A DNA stretch of 64,000 bases. Source: Mesorhizobium sophorae (lineage in GTDB: Bacteria; Pseudomonadota; Alphaproteobacteria; Rhizobiales; Rhizobiaceae). A program made the position numbers and the translations under genes. Positions within the stretch are counted from its first letter, which is position 1. The number at the start of each line of letters is the position of its first letter. Below the pieces are notes generated by a model. It did no database searches. It saw only the letters and a list, made by a program, of their open reading frames with translations, and was not told the DNA's origin. Location: NCBI RefSeq assembly GCF_002270415.1, contig NZ_NNRI01000021.1, positions 372,001 through 436,000 on the forward strand. The letters are read 5' to 3'. Shown piece after piece: positions 1-8,831 of this stretch.

Positions 1-175
1 GATGACGTGGCCGGGCACTGACATGGGAGAAACCGAGCTGCCGCAGAAGCGTCCCGACATAGCGCTCCTTGATGAGCTTCTGGAGATCGATGCGCCGCCA
101 GCGCACGACGCCGTCGACGGCTAGGTCCGGCCCCGTCTCGACGATCCGTGCCAGTTCCGCCTTCTGCGACGCGCA
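1..175 (-). pseudogene. IS630-family transposase fragment
   Basis: Read on the minus strand, this stretch matches the middle of the IS630 transposase that lies near 13.0-13.2 kb, including the segments around RWRRIDLQ and LGFSHISA, but with substitutions and an in-frame stop near 122-124. It is cut at the window edge and has no start or end. No gene was recognised between it and the regulator at 365. Confidence 0.7.
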
Positions 176-364
176 GCGGCCGAAGGTCGTCGCCAATGTC
201 TGCTTTGTCGCGGAATTCTTCCGTCGGAGCTTGGCCAACATAAAGGCCGCCAACAGTGACAATACGAACAACTTGCGCCTCGGATGCGAGCAGAGCGCCT
301 CCATCGCCCGGCCGTCTTGGGTAGAGGCCGACAAAATCGGTTGCAGCCTACAGACGCATCGAGA

Positions 365-1315
365 TCAGTCCCGATTTGGAACGCTCCCTTTGCGTTTCGA
401 TGCGGTCGAAGAGGTCGACTGGGATGAGCGGAGCTTTCGGGTCCAAACTCTCGATTTCAAGTGTGTGCTGAAATCCGCAAGATGAGCATCGAACCGGAGT
501 AGAGATTCACGCGCGGCCTCCGCACCCTGTCCGGCGACCAATGCGCCTAGCACTTCAGCGACCGCGAACGCAGGTGTCATCGAGTGAAGGAACGAGGGAC
601 TCCTCGTCTGGACAAGAACGACATCGTCGGCAATACGAGCGAGCGGAGCAACCTCGCTGTCGGTAATGGCGACTATCGGTATGCGATGTTGATGCGCATG
701 TTTAGCGATCTCAACCGTGACGCGCGTGTACGGGAACACACTAGTCGCGAAGAGCACGTCATTGCGGGAGGCGCGGGCCAACGAATCTGAACCGGTGCCG
801 CCGATCGCATCGAGCACGACCGACTTTTCCTTGATCATCGACAAGATGTAATGCAGATGCCAAGCAGTTGCGTGGCTCGACCTCAATCCCACGCAGAAGA
901 CGCACTGGGCGGATGCAAGGCGCCTTGCCGTTGATACGATTGCATCAAGTTGAGTCTCAGCCAAATGGACAATCTCGGCCGCTTGTGCTCGGAGAATTTC
1001 GCGCGCAAGGCCATGGTCTCCTTTGCGCTTTTGAGCGATCGCTTGTACGTCGGCCTTTCCGGCGAATCCGACGTCGCCGCTGCGAACGGCCTCAGCATAA
1101 ATGTCGCGAAGCTCGTCGTAACCTGTGAGGCCAAGATGTTTGGCCAGTCGCGTCATGGTTGCCGGCTGGACCCCGGCCACACGCGCTTGGTCGCGCATGG
1201 ACAACAGTGCGACGTCATGCGGTTGGTCGATAATATAGCGCGCCGCCAGTTGGAACTGCTCCGACATTGTGTCGAAGCCGGCGACCAATCGTTCCGAAAG
1301 AGGTCCGTCAACCAT
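365..1315 (-). CDS. MurR/RpiR-family transcriptional regulator
   Basis: A 316-residue DNA-binding regulator of the RpiR type. Residues about 15-80 form the N-terminal helix-turn-helix (AARYIIDQPHDVALLSMRDQA, then a recognition-helix region around QPATMTRLAKHLG). Residues about 120-250 form a SIS sugar/phosphate-binding fold (VFCVGLRSSHATAWHL, then VFPYTRVTVEIAKHA). Family members sense small metabolites and usually control adjacent catabolic or transport genes. The length is normal and the frame is intact. No target gene is directly adjacent, because an IS lies upstream and an IS scrap downstream. A perfect palindrome just upstream of the start suggests autoregulation. The ligand is unknown. 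Confidence 0.9.
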   Translation of the reverse strand: MVDGPLSERLVAGFDTMSEQFQLAARYIIDQPHDVALLSMRDQARVAGVQPATMTRLAKHLGLTGYDELRDIYAEAVRSGDVGFAGKADVQAIAQKRKGDHGLAREILRAQAAEIVHLAETQLDAIVSTARRLASAQCVFCVGLRSSHATAWHLHYILSMIKEKSVVLDAIGGTGSDSLARASRNDVLFATSVFPYTRVTVEIAKHAHQHRIPIVAITDSEVAPLARIADDVVLVQTRSPSFLHSMTPAFAVAEVLGALVAGQGAEAARESLLRFDAHLADFSTHLKSRVWTRKLRSSQSTSSTASKRKGSVPNRD

Positions 1316-1329
1316 GACACCTCCTTAGC

Positions 1330-1360
1330 GCAACGTTATTGCATGCGCAACATATGTTGC
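1330..1360. promoter_or_regulatory. Palindromic operator pair upstream of the RpiR-type gene
   Basis: Positions 1347-1360 read GCAACATATGTTGC, a perfect 14-base palindrome. Just before it, 1330-1342 reads GCAACGTTATTGC, a second imperfect copy of the same arms. Both lie within 50 bases upstream of the regulator's start codon, where an autoregulatory operator would be expected. A related but degraded site occurs at 16966-16978 upstream of the solute-binding protein gene. The palindrome is seen directly; binding by this regulator is inferred. Confidence 0.6.
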
Positions 1361-1500
1361 ATTTCTAGTCTAAGGCTTGTTGAGATTCAGGATTGAACGA
1401 AGCCGCTGGCGCGGCATTTGGTGGTTCGGTTTGCGGATGAGGCTTCTGTTTTGAAGGATTGCGGCTGTTGAAGCGCAATCTTGAGAACAGGAGATGAGAG

Positions 1501-2361
1501 ATGGCCGAACTGAGCCCTCTTCGCCGGCGCATGATCGAGGACATGACGATCCGCAATCTGTCGCAGGCCACGCAACGATCCTACGTGCATGCGGTAGCGA
1601 AGTTTTCGCGCTACTTTGGCCGCTCCCCCGACCGGCTTGGCCTGGAGGATGTTCGCGCCTTCCAGGTGCATCTGGTGGCGAGCGGGATTTCGTGGCCGGC
1701 GTTGAACCAGACGGTGTGTGCGCTGCGGTTCTTCTACGGCGTGATGTTGGGCCATGCCGAGATCCCGGAGCGGATCACGTATGCCCGCTCGCCACGCACG
1801 CTGCCGGTGGTTCTCAGCGCCGACGAGGTTGTCCGCTTCCTTGAGGCGGTGCCGAGCCTGAAGACGCGCACGGCGCTGACGACAGCCTACGCTGCTGGCC
1901 TTCGTGCCTCGGAGACCGTCGGGCTGAAGGTCGGCGACATTGACAGCGAACGCGGCGTCATCCGGGTCGAGCACGGCAAGGGTGGCAAGGACCGCACCGT
2001 GATGCTGTCGACGCAGCTCCTGCGCATCCTGCGGGTCTACTGGCGGCTGGCGAAGCCGCAGGTCTGGCTGTTTCCCGGCCGGGACGCAAATCGTCCCATT
2101 GACGTGCAGGTGCTGTATTCGGCCTGCCGCTCGGCGCGTGCCGCCGCCGGCATCGACAAGCGCGTGACGGTGCACACGCTCCGGCACAGCTTCGCCACCC
2201 ATCTCCTGGAGAACGGCACCGACATTCGCATCATCCAGGTTCTGCTCGGCCACAACAATCTGTCGAGCACGGCGCGCTACACCAGGGTCTCGAACGGTCT
2301 CATCCGGCGCACGACGAGCCCGCTCGACCGGCTGAACATCGAGGTCGTGCCGACGGGCTGA
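1501..2361 (+). CDS. Tyrosine recombinase/integrase of the IS91-like element (copy 1)
   Basis: A 286-residue phage-integrase-type recombinase. An N-terminal SAM-like domain (about 8-95) precedes the catalytic domain, where the Arg of GLRASETVG, the HTLRHSFATHLL box, LLGHNN and the nucleophilic Tyr of TARYTRVS can be seen. It has a good start (GAGATGAGAG before ATG) and ends 12 bases before the transposase start, so the two genes form an operon. It is a duplicate of the gene at 47459-48319 and a diverged relative of the one at 25730-26599. In this element group the integrase always precedes the IS91-type transposase; its exact part in transposition is not established here. Confidence 0.9.
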   Translation: MAELSPLRRRMIEDMTIRNLSQATQRSYVHAVAKFSRYFGRSPDRLGLEDVRAFQVHLVASGISWPALNQTVCALRFFYGVMLGHAEIPERITYARSPRTLPVVLSADEVVRFLEAVPSLKTRTALTTAYAAGLRASETVGLKVGDIDSERGVIRVEHGKGGKDRTVMLSTQLLRILRVYWRLAKPQVWLFPGRDANRPIDVQVLYSACRSARAAAGIDKRVTVHTLRHSFATHLLENGTDIRIIQVLLGHNNLSSTARYTRVSNGLIRRTTSPLDRLNIEVVPTG

Positions 2362-2372
2362 CCGGTCCGCCC

Positions 2373-2655
2373 ATGTCGGCGAGACTGGAGGTGGCGGATA
2401 TCTTCCGCCGCCATGGCGAGGTGTATCGGCGGGTCCATGACGGCCATCTCGGGCGCGTCGAGCGTCGCACGATGAGCGCGATCGGACTGTGCCGGACCGC
2501 CGAACTGGGCGGCCATGTCGAAGGTTGTTCGTCCTGCGGGGCGATCCGCGTGGCCTACAATTCCTGCCGCAACCGGCATTGCCCCAAATGCCAGGGGCAA
2601 GCCTGCCGGGACTGGCTTGCCGCCCGGCAGGACGAGCTTCTGCCGGTTCCCTACC
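2373..2655 (+). pseudogene. IS91-family transposase, N-terminal fragment (copy 1)
   Basis: The first 94 codons of the IS91-type transposase: the start, then a zinc-binding cluster of cysteines (CSSCGAIRVAYNSCRNRHCPKC), ending at LLPVPY. The next bases belong to the inverted outer flank of the element, so translation runs into unrelated sequence. The missing part is at 3092-4000 on the other strand. Compare the full-length copies at 24540-25721 and 46259-47447. Confidence 0.85.
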
Positions 2656-2748
2656 AACAGGCCGCCTCAATCAACTGGTTGAAACGGAAGAAATAACGAA
2701 ATGGGCAGTCGCGATGGCTTGACAAACAAATCCCCATACAAGGCTTCT

Positions 2749-2798
2749 GTGAGGTCCGTGGGCACAGGCGAGGCCTGCGGGCTCGAGTCGGACCTCAC
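2749..2798. repeat. Subterminal hairpin next to the IS91-like terminal repeat (copy 1)
   Basis: GTGAGGTCCG at 2749-2758 pairs perfectly with CGGACCTCAC at 2789-2798. It lies ten bases outside the terminal repeat that starts at 2808. The same hairpin is at 45916-45965. At the diverged copy (24194-24240) the stem sequence is different but still perfectly paired, which argues that the fold matters. Confidence 0.65.
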
Positions 2799-3091
2799 TG
2801 TAAGCCGGATTGAACGAAGCCGCGGGCAGGACTGGCGCTATGGGGATTGTGGCCTGTAGAGGCGGTCGCGATTGTCTTCGCCAGGCTGATGAAGGGGGTT
2901 TGCGGTTCGACCCCAGCGAAGAATGGTACGGTGGAAGGCGGAGCTTGATGGCGATTGCCGCGAAAGGTGGCTGCGGCGCTCCCCATCGCCGACTTGGACG
3001 CTCGCGACCTTGTGCGGCAGATCAAAGGTCGACGTGCCGGCGCGCATGGCGACGGATGTCGAACCGGGTGATTTGGACGTGCTCGGCATGA

Positions 3092-4000
3092 TCATGAGGT
3101 GTCTCTCCAGAAGGGGCTCGGCGGCGCTTGTCCGCACCGCCAGATGGCGAGCGTGACCATTGGCCCTCCGCAGCATGGGCAGCGATGCGTTGCCGCAAGG
3201 CGCTCGGCGGCGACAGCGGCGCTTTCGGCCTCCGGTTCGAGATCGTCCTGCCGCGGGCTGGCCAGCAGCCTGCGGCACAGGTCGAGCCTGGCGGCGCGAT
3301 GGCCGTTGGCGAGGAAGCCGTAGTGGCGGATGCGATGGAAGCCGTCCGGCAGCGTATGCAGAAGGAAGCGGCGGATGAACTCGTCGTGCGCGTGGAGCGT
3401 CATGACCTTCGTCTTGCCGCGGTGACGATAATCCCTCCAGTGGAACGCGACCTGATCGTCGGTCATGCTGATCAGCCGAGAATTGGCGATGGCGACGGGT
3501 GTAGCGGCCGAGATAGGCCAACACCTGCTCTGGCCCGCCGAACGGCGGCTTGGCGTAGACCACCCAGTCGAGGCGGCGCACCCTGGCCAACAAGCGGGTG
3601 AAAGCGGCTGGCTCGGCCAAGCCGGCGAGATCGCCGAAGAACTTGAGGATGCCCGCGTCGAAGGCCGCCCGCAACTCCTGCAGAAAGAGGCGGCGGAACA
3701 GACGCGACAGCACGCGCACGGGCAGAAAGAAGCCGGTCCGGCAGGCGACCCAGTGCGTTCCATCGAGAGAGATGCCGCCGCCCGGCACGATGCAATGGAG
3801 GTGGGGATGATAGTGCAGGTTCTGACCCCAGCTATGCAGCACCGCGATGAGGCCGATCTCGGCGCCGAGGTGTTTGGGATCGGCAGCGATCGTGCGCAGC
3901 GTCTCGGCCGCCGCCTTGAACAGGATCGTGTAGGCCGCCGCCTTGTTCTGGAAGGCGATGGCGGCGAGCTCCGCCGGCAGCGTGAAGACGACATGGAAGT
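3092..4000 (-). pseudogene. IS91-family transposase, inverted C-terminal part (copy 1)
   Basis: The remainder of the transposase gene from copy 1, flipped relative to its N-terminal part. It holds the H-x-H metal-binding motif (HPHLHCIVPGG) and the Tyr region YLGRYTRR. It carries a small deletion near 3495 that shifts the frame just after that tyrosine; the rest (RLISMTDDQVAFHWRDY onward) is in another frame. The copy at 46.7 kb has the same deletion, so the defect is older than the duplication. Confidence 0.8.
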
Positions 4001-4110
4001 CTGCTTCATGGTCCGGATCCAGTATGGATCCAACCGAATACAAGGTCGCGGCGCATGTGTTGCGCGCGAGGCGGGTTCCCCTCGGATCATCTCAACTATG
4101 CGGCCCTACA
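4001..4110. repeat. 110-bp spacer repeat, copy 1
   Basis: The segment from CTGCTTCATGG to CGGCCCTACA occurs three times: here, at 23991-24100 and at 45714-45823. In the other two copies it joins the 3' end of an IS110 to the outer flank of an IS91-like element. Here it is inverted with respect to the IS110. It includes an inverted GGATCC-containing repeat (TCCGGATCC ... TGGATCCAA). Confidence 0.8.
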
Positions 4111-5514
4111 AGTCATTCGCTTCGGCGGCAAGGCTCCGAGGCGGCGGGCCCATTCTCCAGACGGCCATCGGAGCCAGGTTTCTGTTCGGGTCACCACCAC
4201 CTCGGATCATCGACGGCCTGTCAGCAAAATCCGACCGGACGCCGAGTTGCTTGTTCGGTTTTCTCGCAGTCCTGTTCACGCTGGCTGCCGAAGCATGACC
4301 CCATCCGGTATCTCACCCACCGTGCTCAGACGCCACAAGGCTATGAGCAACTTGCGGGCGAGCGCTACGATCATCTTCGTTTTGCGTGCGGCGGTCGGAC
4401 CTTCCGTTCGCGCCCGGTACCATTGGGCCAGAGCGCTATCCTTCTGAAACCGCAGAAAGCGCCAAGCAAGCTGGATCAGGCCGCGACGGACGCGGGCGTT
4501 ACCTGCCTTCGCCAGTCCCTTCTGGCGCCGCTTAGAGCCACTTTCGTCGGGCGCGCCGGTCAGGCCGGCATAGCGCGCCACAGCCCGCCGGTCGCGAAGA
4601 TTGCGGGAGAGCACCTCCTGAGCCAGCATGTCTGCTGTCTCGATGCCGATGCCGATAATGCTGGCGATGAGACGCACCATCGCGTGCGGCCCCGCCGCCG
4701 GCTCCTGTTCGAGACGCGCAAGGCGGGCCTTCTCGATCGCTTTGATTTGCTCGCAGACCATGGCGAGCCGGGCCATGTCGCGCCGGAGCTCATCGATCGT
4801 ATTGGGTAGCAGTGGCAGACCGTCCGGTGTCCGCAGCCCGTCAAGGCGCTGTACTGCCTTTCGCAATTTGGGATTGAAGCTGCGGATCCCGAGCCACGCC
4901 AGGATCGCCTTCATGCGGTTGATGATCCGTGTGCGCTCGCTGACCAGACTTTCCCGCTCACGGCTTGGACGCCTGGCATCCTCTTCCTCGAGCGTCGGAA
5001 CTGCGACCATCCCGCAATGCCCACGCTCGCCGCGTAGCCAGCCCAGGAAGACGCGCATCAGCATCGCCGTGTCCAACCGATCGGTCTTCGCCCGACGATG
5101 CTCGCGCGACACCGCGACGCTAGTCGAATGGACGACGTGCACCTCGATGCCGCGCCTCTCCAGCCACCGCGCCAGCCAGAACCCATCGCGCCCGGCCTCG
5201 AAGGCCAGCGCAATCCGTTCGATTGCATTGCCCACCTTGACCGCCTCGTCACGCCACCGCTCCACCAGCCGCAGCAAAGCAATAGGATCAGGCTCCAACT
5301 TTTTCAGAGGCAAGCGTTCAATGCCGGGAACCTGTCCCGCCGCCAACCAACTCGATTCACTCATTTCAACAACGACGATTACGCTGCTATTTTGATCAAA
5401 CGGGACGAGCGAACGGCTCAGATCGTCAACCTGGGTCATGGGACACCTCTATCGCTTCTATCAAACGACGATGGTGCCATGCCGTCGCCGCTCACTCCAT
5501 AGCTTCTCCAGATT
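4111..5514 (-). mobile_element. IS110-family element, copy 1
   Basis: About 1.40 kb, nearly identical to 44312-45713. It has no terminal inverted repeats. There are 75 bases before the transposase start and about 165 after its stop. A CT dinucleotide is found at each outer junction in both copies, as expected for IS110-type recombination. It lies between the spacer repeat and the 5' end of an IS630 scrap. Confidence 0.8.
4276..5439 (-). CDS. IS110-family transposase (copy 1)
   Basis: A 387-residue DEDD recombinase of the IS110 family. The N-terminal RuvC-like domain shows the KTDRLDTAMLM acidic motif. A coiled middle (about 150-235) leads to the C-terminal transposase_20 domain (ASIIGIGIETADMLAQEV, then ARYAGLTGAPDESGSKRRQKG), which carries the catalytic serine region. 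The frame is intact and equal in length to the copy at 44387-45550. It starts with GTGTCCC ATG and no strong ribosome site. Family members act with a guide (bridge/seek) RNA from the element's non-coding end. Confidence 0.9.
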   Translation of the reverse strand: MTQVDDLSRSLVPFDQNSSVIVVVEMSESSWLAAGQVPGIERLPLKKLEPDPIALLRLVERWRDEAVKVGNAIERIALAFEAGRDGFWLARWLERRGIEVHVVHSTSVAVSREHRRAKTDRLDTAMLMRVFLGWLRGERGHCGMVAVPTLEEEDARRPSRERESLVSERTRIINRMKAILAWLGIRSFNPKLRKAVQRLDGLRTPDGLPLLPNTIDELRRDMARLAMVCEQIKAIEKARLARLEQEPAAGPHAMVRLIASIIGIGIETADMLAQEVLSRNLRDRRAVARYAGLTGAPDESGSKRRQKGLAKAGNARVRRGLIQLAWRFLRFQKDSALAQWYRARTEGPTAARKTKMIVALARKLLIALWRLSTVGEIPDGVMLRQPA

Positions 5515-5529
5515 CAACATCCACCTCGA

Positions 5530-5872
5530 TGGAGGTGGACGATGGGAACAGCATTGAGCGGGGATCTTCGGTCGCGGGTCTTGAAGGCTTAGGACGAGGG
5601 CATGTCGGCGTGCGGCGCGGTTCGGCGCGGGAGTGTCCAGCGCGATCCGCTGGATTGCGCGGGCGAAGATCGGCGAACTGGCGCCACGCCTGCAGGGCCG
5701 CCGCCGCGCCTCCAGCCTCGATGCGCATGAAGCCTTCATCGTCGGGCTGATCGAGGAGCGCAAAAACATCACGCTGAACGAGATGTGGAGCGGCTCGTCG
5801 CCGAGCAGTCGGTGCGGATCAGCCGCAGCGCCTTGAGCGCCTGGATTCGGGCCACGGCTGGACATTCAAAAA
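5530..5872 (+). pseudogene. IS630-family orfA fragment
   Basis: Resembles the first half of the IS630 transposase at 41817-42748: GSALSGDLRSRVL-like start, SAIRWIARAKIGELAPRLQGRRR, SSLDAHEAFIVGLIEERK, ending at GHGWTFKN. At least two small deletions shift the frame. The IS110 copy 1 lies directly before its start, and an IS1111-type relic begins directly after. Confidence 0.75.
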
Positions 5873-6642
5873 CGTATGGCCCGCCCGTCGGCAAGGGGTT
5901 TATTTCTGATGGCGGTTGGTCTGCATCAACGTTTACGGCGTGTCGGCTGATTGCGGTCGCCAAGATAACGCGCCTAATCCGGCTTCGGGCCAGCGACGGC
6001 AAGGCCGCCCTTACCCCATGGATTAGCAGCGTGCGTAGGTATTTGTTGCCCCACTTGGAGATGCCGAGCAGTCTGGGTTTGCCGCCGGTGGTATGTTGCC
6101 GGACACGAGCCCCAGCCATGCGCCGAGATCACGGGTTCTTGCGAAGGACGTGCCTTCCCCTACAGCGGCGACGAGAGCGGTGGCATTGAGAACACCGATA
6201 CCGGGGATCGACGTCAGCGGCTGCATCGTTGCGGGCCAGTTCGACGAATTCCCAATCCAAAGCCTCGATACGGCGGTCGAGATCAAGCCATTCCTCCCGC
6301 ATCTCCCCAAGCAGGCGGCGGATGCGGCCGGCCATGAAGTCCGGATCGACGAGCAATGCCTCCTTGCTTAAGCTTGCGGCGTCCCTGTGCGATAGTCGTG
6401 CCGCGCTCCAGCAGAATGGCGTGCAACTGGTTGGTCAGCGTCGTGCGCGTGCCCACCAGCCTCGAACGAGCCCGATGCAGCGACTGGATGTCCAGCTGCT
6501 CCGCCGTAGTCAGCTCGACAACTCGCATCGTCGGACGTCTCGCGGCTTCGGCGATGGCTTCAGCGTCCCGATCATCGTTCTTCTGCGCCTTCCTAATCAC
6601 GAGGTCCCCGTAATGCGGAGGAGCGCGCGTACCGCGGCCCAA
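5873..6642 (-). pseudogene. IS110/IS1111-type transposase relic
   Basis: On the minus strand the pieces KAQKNDDRDAEAIAEAARRP, SLHRARSRLVGTRTTLTNQL, SIPGIGVLNATALVAAVGEG and SKWGNKYLRTLLIHGVRAAL follow one another in the order of an IS1111-group transposase but in three different frames. The N-terminal start is missing. It is a decayed copy with no intact relative in the window. Confidence 0.8.
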
Positions 6643-6649
6643 GCAGCTG

Positions 6650-6990
6650 TGACGGCGTGGTTTTCAAAGCGACATAGCGATCGAAAGCTTCCATCCAGGA
6701 ATTGTGCGAACGCTACGTCATAAACCCCAAGACGGTGACGAAGTGACGAAGTGGAAGAAGCGCGAATTCGTCATCGACACGCCGATGGATCCGAAGGATG
6801 TGCGCTTGGCAGTGGCTCTCAAAGGAAGAGGAAGCACTGGTCGTCGCCTTCCGCAGGCATACCTGCTGCTGCTTCGATGATTGCCTCTACGCGCTCCAGG
6901 CCACGATCCCACGTCTCACCCGTTCCAGTCCGCATCGGCTGTTTCAGCGCCATGACATCAGTCGAGACGTCGCGCTGATCTCGCCCGCGT
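6650..6990 (+). pseudogene. IS481-type transposase N-terminal relic
   Basis: Plus-strand pieces read LCERYVINPKTV, then KWKKREFVIDTPMDPKDVR, then FRRHTCCCFDDCLYALQATI, which fits the N-terminal helix-turn-helix and linker of IS481-family transposases. A duplicated GTGACGAA around 6735-6745 and a later shift break the frame. The DDE domain is missing. Confidence 0.6.
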
Positions 6991-7434
6991 GAGATCAACC
7001 CACTAGGAGTGGTAGGGTGCGGTGCAAATGGAGACACCGTAATACTACCCACCAACGACCAGGAGACAACAGTCTGCCAAGCCATAACGATCGAGTTAGA
7101 TCCCGCGAGAGCCCGTGGCCGTGATGCCAGATCAAAGGATAAAGAACACAGAATTTGGAAGTGCCTGCAAAGCACCGGTTGGCGCGCTTCTTCGGAAAAC
7201 AATTAGTCCGGATGATCAATTCCCGCGGCAGTCGGAGACTTGTCGTGCAACATCGGAAGAGTGTCACTGATCCAGAACTTTGAACCGCTTTTCGGAGCCA
7301 AGAGTAACATTCTGTAAGACCAGAGCTTCCGACACTGGATATAAGAATTGTACGTTGGACTATATATGTTACAACGCCACTAATGCGTTGTTTCAACAGT
7401 TGAATAGCTTGCATCGAAAAAGGAGAATTTTACT
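6991..7434. other. Intergenic region upstream of the dioxygenase
   Basis: About 440 bases without a supportable gene. The last 130 bases are AT-rich and include ATATATGTTACAAC and GCGTTGTTTCAACAG (7372-7399). These faintly resemble the arms of the palindrome at 1347-1360, but no perfect site is present. A ribosome site (AAAGGAGAA) sits just before the ATG at 7435. Confidence 0.4.
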
Positions 7435-8325
7435 ATGAGTGAAATGGACTTGATCGATAATTTCATTCCACGTAGCGATGTCGTTAAATGCACAGCGCGC
7501 ATCGGGGCTGAAATCAGGAACATCAAGCTGTGGGCCGATTTGCCGGACCAGGCTATCGCTGCGATAAACGGCCTGGTGCTTAAGCACAAGGTCATCTTCT
7601 TCCGCGACCAGGGTCATCTCGACGACGCCGAGCAGGAGCGCTTTGCTCTTCGTTTCGGGAAGCCTTCGCCATATCCGGAGGGAACGATGCCGATTTTCGA
7701 GATTGATTCACGCAGAGATATCGGAGCCGACATTTGGCATGTCGATTGGTCCTGCATGGATGCCTATCCCAAGATTTCGGTGCTGCGAGGCGTAGTGATC
7801 CCACAAGCCGGCGGTGACACGGTGTGGTCAAACACGGCGACCGCATATCGCGATTTGCCGCTGCCGCTGCAACGGCTTGCGGACGACCTCTGGGCTGTTC
7901 ACAGCTGGCCCGGAGCTCATTATAGGCGTTATGCCGAGGCCATTACCGGAACGAGGATCGAGACCGAGCATCCCGTGGTACGCGTCCACCCCGAGACGGG
8001 TGAGCGCACACTGGTGCTAGGCTCTTATGTAGAAGGATTTGTTGGCGTCTCGAAATATGACAGCCTGAGGCTATTCGATCTATTTGAGTCTCATATTACC
8101 GCGCAGGAAAACACCGTGCGTTGGAAGTGGAAGCAGGGTGATGTCGCTGTCTGGGACAACCGAGCCACGATGCATTGTGCGACCAAGGATTTCGGCGACC
8201 AGCGCCGCGTCGTTCGTCGCGCGACCATCGAGGGCGAGGTGCCCGTCAGTGTCGACGGCCGGTGCAGCGTTGCGCGTTTCAAGTTCGTCGGGCGAAATGA
8301 GAAACTGACCACTAACGAAGCTTAG
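7435..8325 (+). CDS. TauD/TfdA-family Fe(II)/2-oxoglutarate dioxygenase
   Basis: A 296-residue cytosolic oxygenase of the TauD/TfdA family, which hydroxylates substrates such as taurine, 2,4-D or free and carrier-bound amino acids while decarboxylating 2-oxoglutarate. The metal ligands are visible as His102 and Asp104 (DIWHVDWSC) and distal His247 (NRATMHCAT). Arg262, 15 residues later, fits the 2-oxoglutarate-binding arginine (His255/Arg270 in TauD have the same spacing). There is a strong ribosome site (AAGGAGAATTTTACT-ATG), an intact frame and normal length. IS relics lie on both sides. The substrate cannot be read from sequence. It could belong with the ATP-grasp/KamA genes or with the amidase/transport genes. 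Confidence 0.9.
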   Translation: MSEMDLIDNFIPRSDVVKCTARIGAEIRNIKLWADLPDQAIAAINGLVLKHKVIFFRDQGHLDDAEQERFALRFGKPSPYPEGTMPIFEIDSRRDIGADIWHVDWSCMDAYPKISVLRGVVIPQAGGDTVWSNTATAYRDLPLPLQRLADDLWAVHSWPGAHYRRYAEAITGTRIETEHPVVRVHPETGERTLVLGSYVEGFVGVSKYDSLRLFDLFESHITAQENTVRWKWKQGDVAVWDNRATMHCATKDFGDQRRVVRRATIEGEVPVSVDGRCSVARFKFVGRNEKLTTNEA

Positions 8326-8604
8326 ATGTTTAGCAGGCTTCTCTATTCGGCGAGTTGAGGTCAAGCACATTCGAGCTCTTCCACATTTGCTGGCATCAAC
8401 GTCTTCGCGGGGCCTCGCTTCTCTTCGGGATCGACACCTCGGCCCTCTCAGGATGGGATTAGAAGAATGAGTGGAACAATCTGTTGGGCGTCCTGATCGC
8501 GGTGATGCAATCGGCACAAGCCTGTCCCGCGAAGGACGTCTTCCACCAGTTGGTGGAACTCTTCGTCTCCTTGATGGTCTACGTAACGTGGGCCATTAGG
8601 CGGC

Positions 8605-8800
8605 CACTGGCGAGTTGCTCTCCCTAGTCCAACGGAACTGCGTGCCGTCGCTCCACATCCGGTGCATGATCACCGCCAGGCGGCGGGCCAGGGCGACAAT
8701 GGCCTTCTGCAAGCCACGCCGTTTGGCGACATTCATCGCCCAGGCTTTCAACCAGGACCATTTCTTCACCCGCGTCAGCAGGGTCTGGGCAGCTTCGAGG
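8605..8800 (-). pseudogene. IS110-family transposase C-terminal scrap
   Basis: On the minus strand it reads KKWSWLKAWAMNVAKRRG, QKAIVALARRLAVIMHRMW, then DGTQFRW, the usual C-terminus of IS110-type transposases. The rest of the gene is missing; the YecA-like gene begins right after on the other strand. The 280 bases between the dioxygenase stop and this scrap contain nothing recognisable. Confidence 0.75.
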
Positions 8801-8831
8801 CCTGGATGGCCGCCAAGACCGCCCCCGCCCG

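Larger units (their letters stand above)
1391..4000 (+). mobile_element. Rearranged IS91-like element with tyrosine recombinase, copy 1
   Basis: The element starts with the terminal repeat GATTGAACGAAGCCG at 1391. The integrase and the first 94 codons of the transposase read forward, but from 2656 the rest of the transposase, the other terminal repeat (2808) and its outer flank are inverted. Compared with the copy at 45975-48424, one internal segment has been flipped at a CCCTAC sequence inside the transposase gene. The copy therefore cannot make a transposase. The left flank TAAGGCTTGTTGAGATTCA is identical to the end of the IS5-type scrap at 23483. Confidence 0.8.

Noticed and set aside
1387..2670. 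427-codon minus-strand frame (and a similar one at 47567-48451)
   Set aside because: Antisense of the tyrosine recombinase gene, with low-complexity Arg/Ala/Pro composition.
7360..7400. RpiR-type operator before the dioxygenase gene
   Set aside because: Only fragments of the arms are present and no palindrome; GCAAC/GTTGC pentamers are expected by chance at this frequency.
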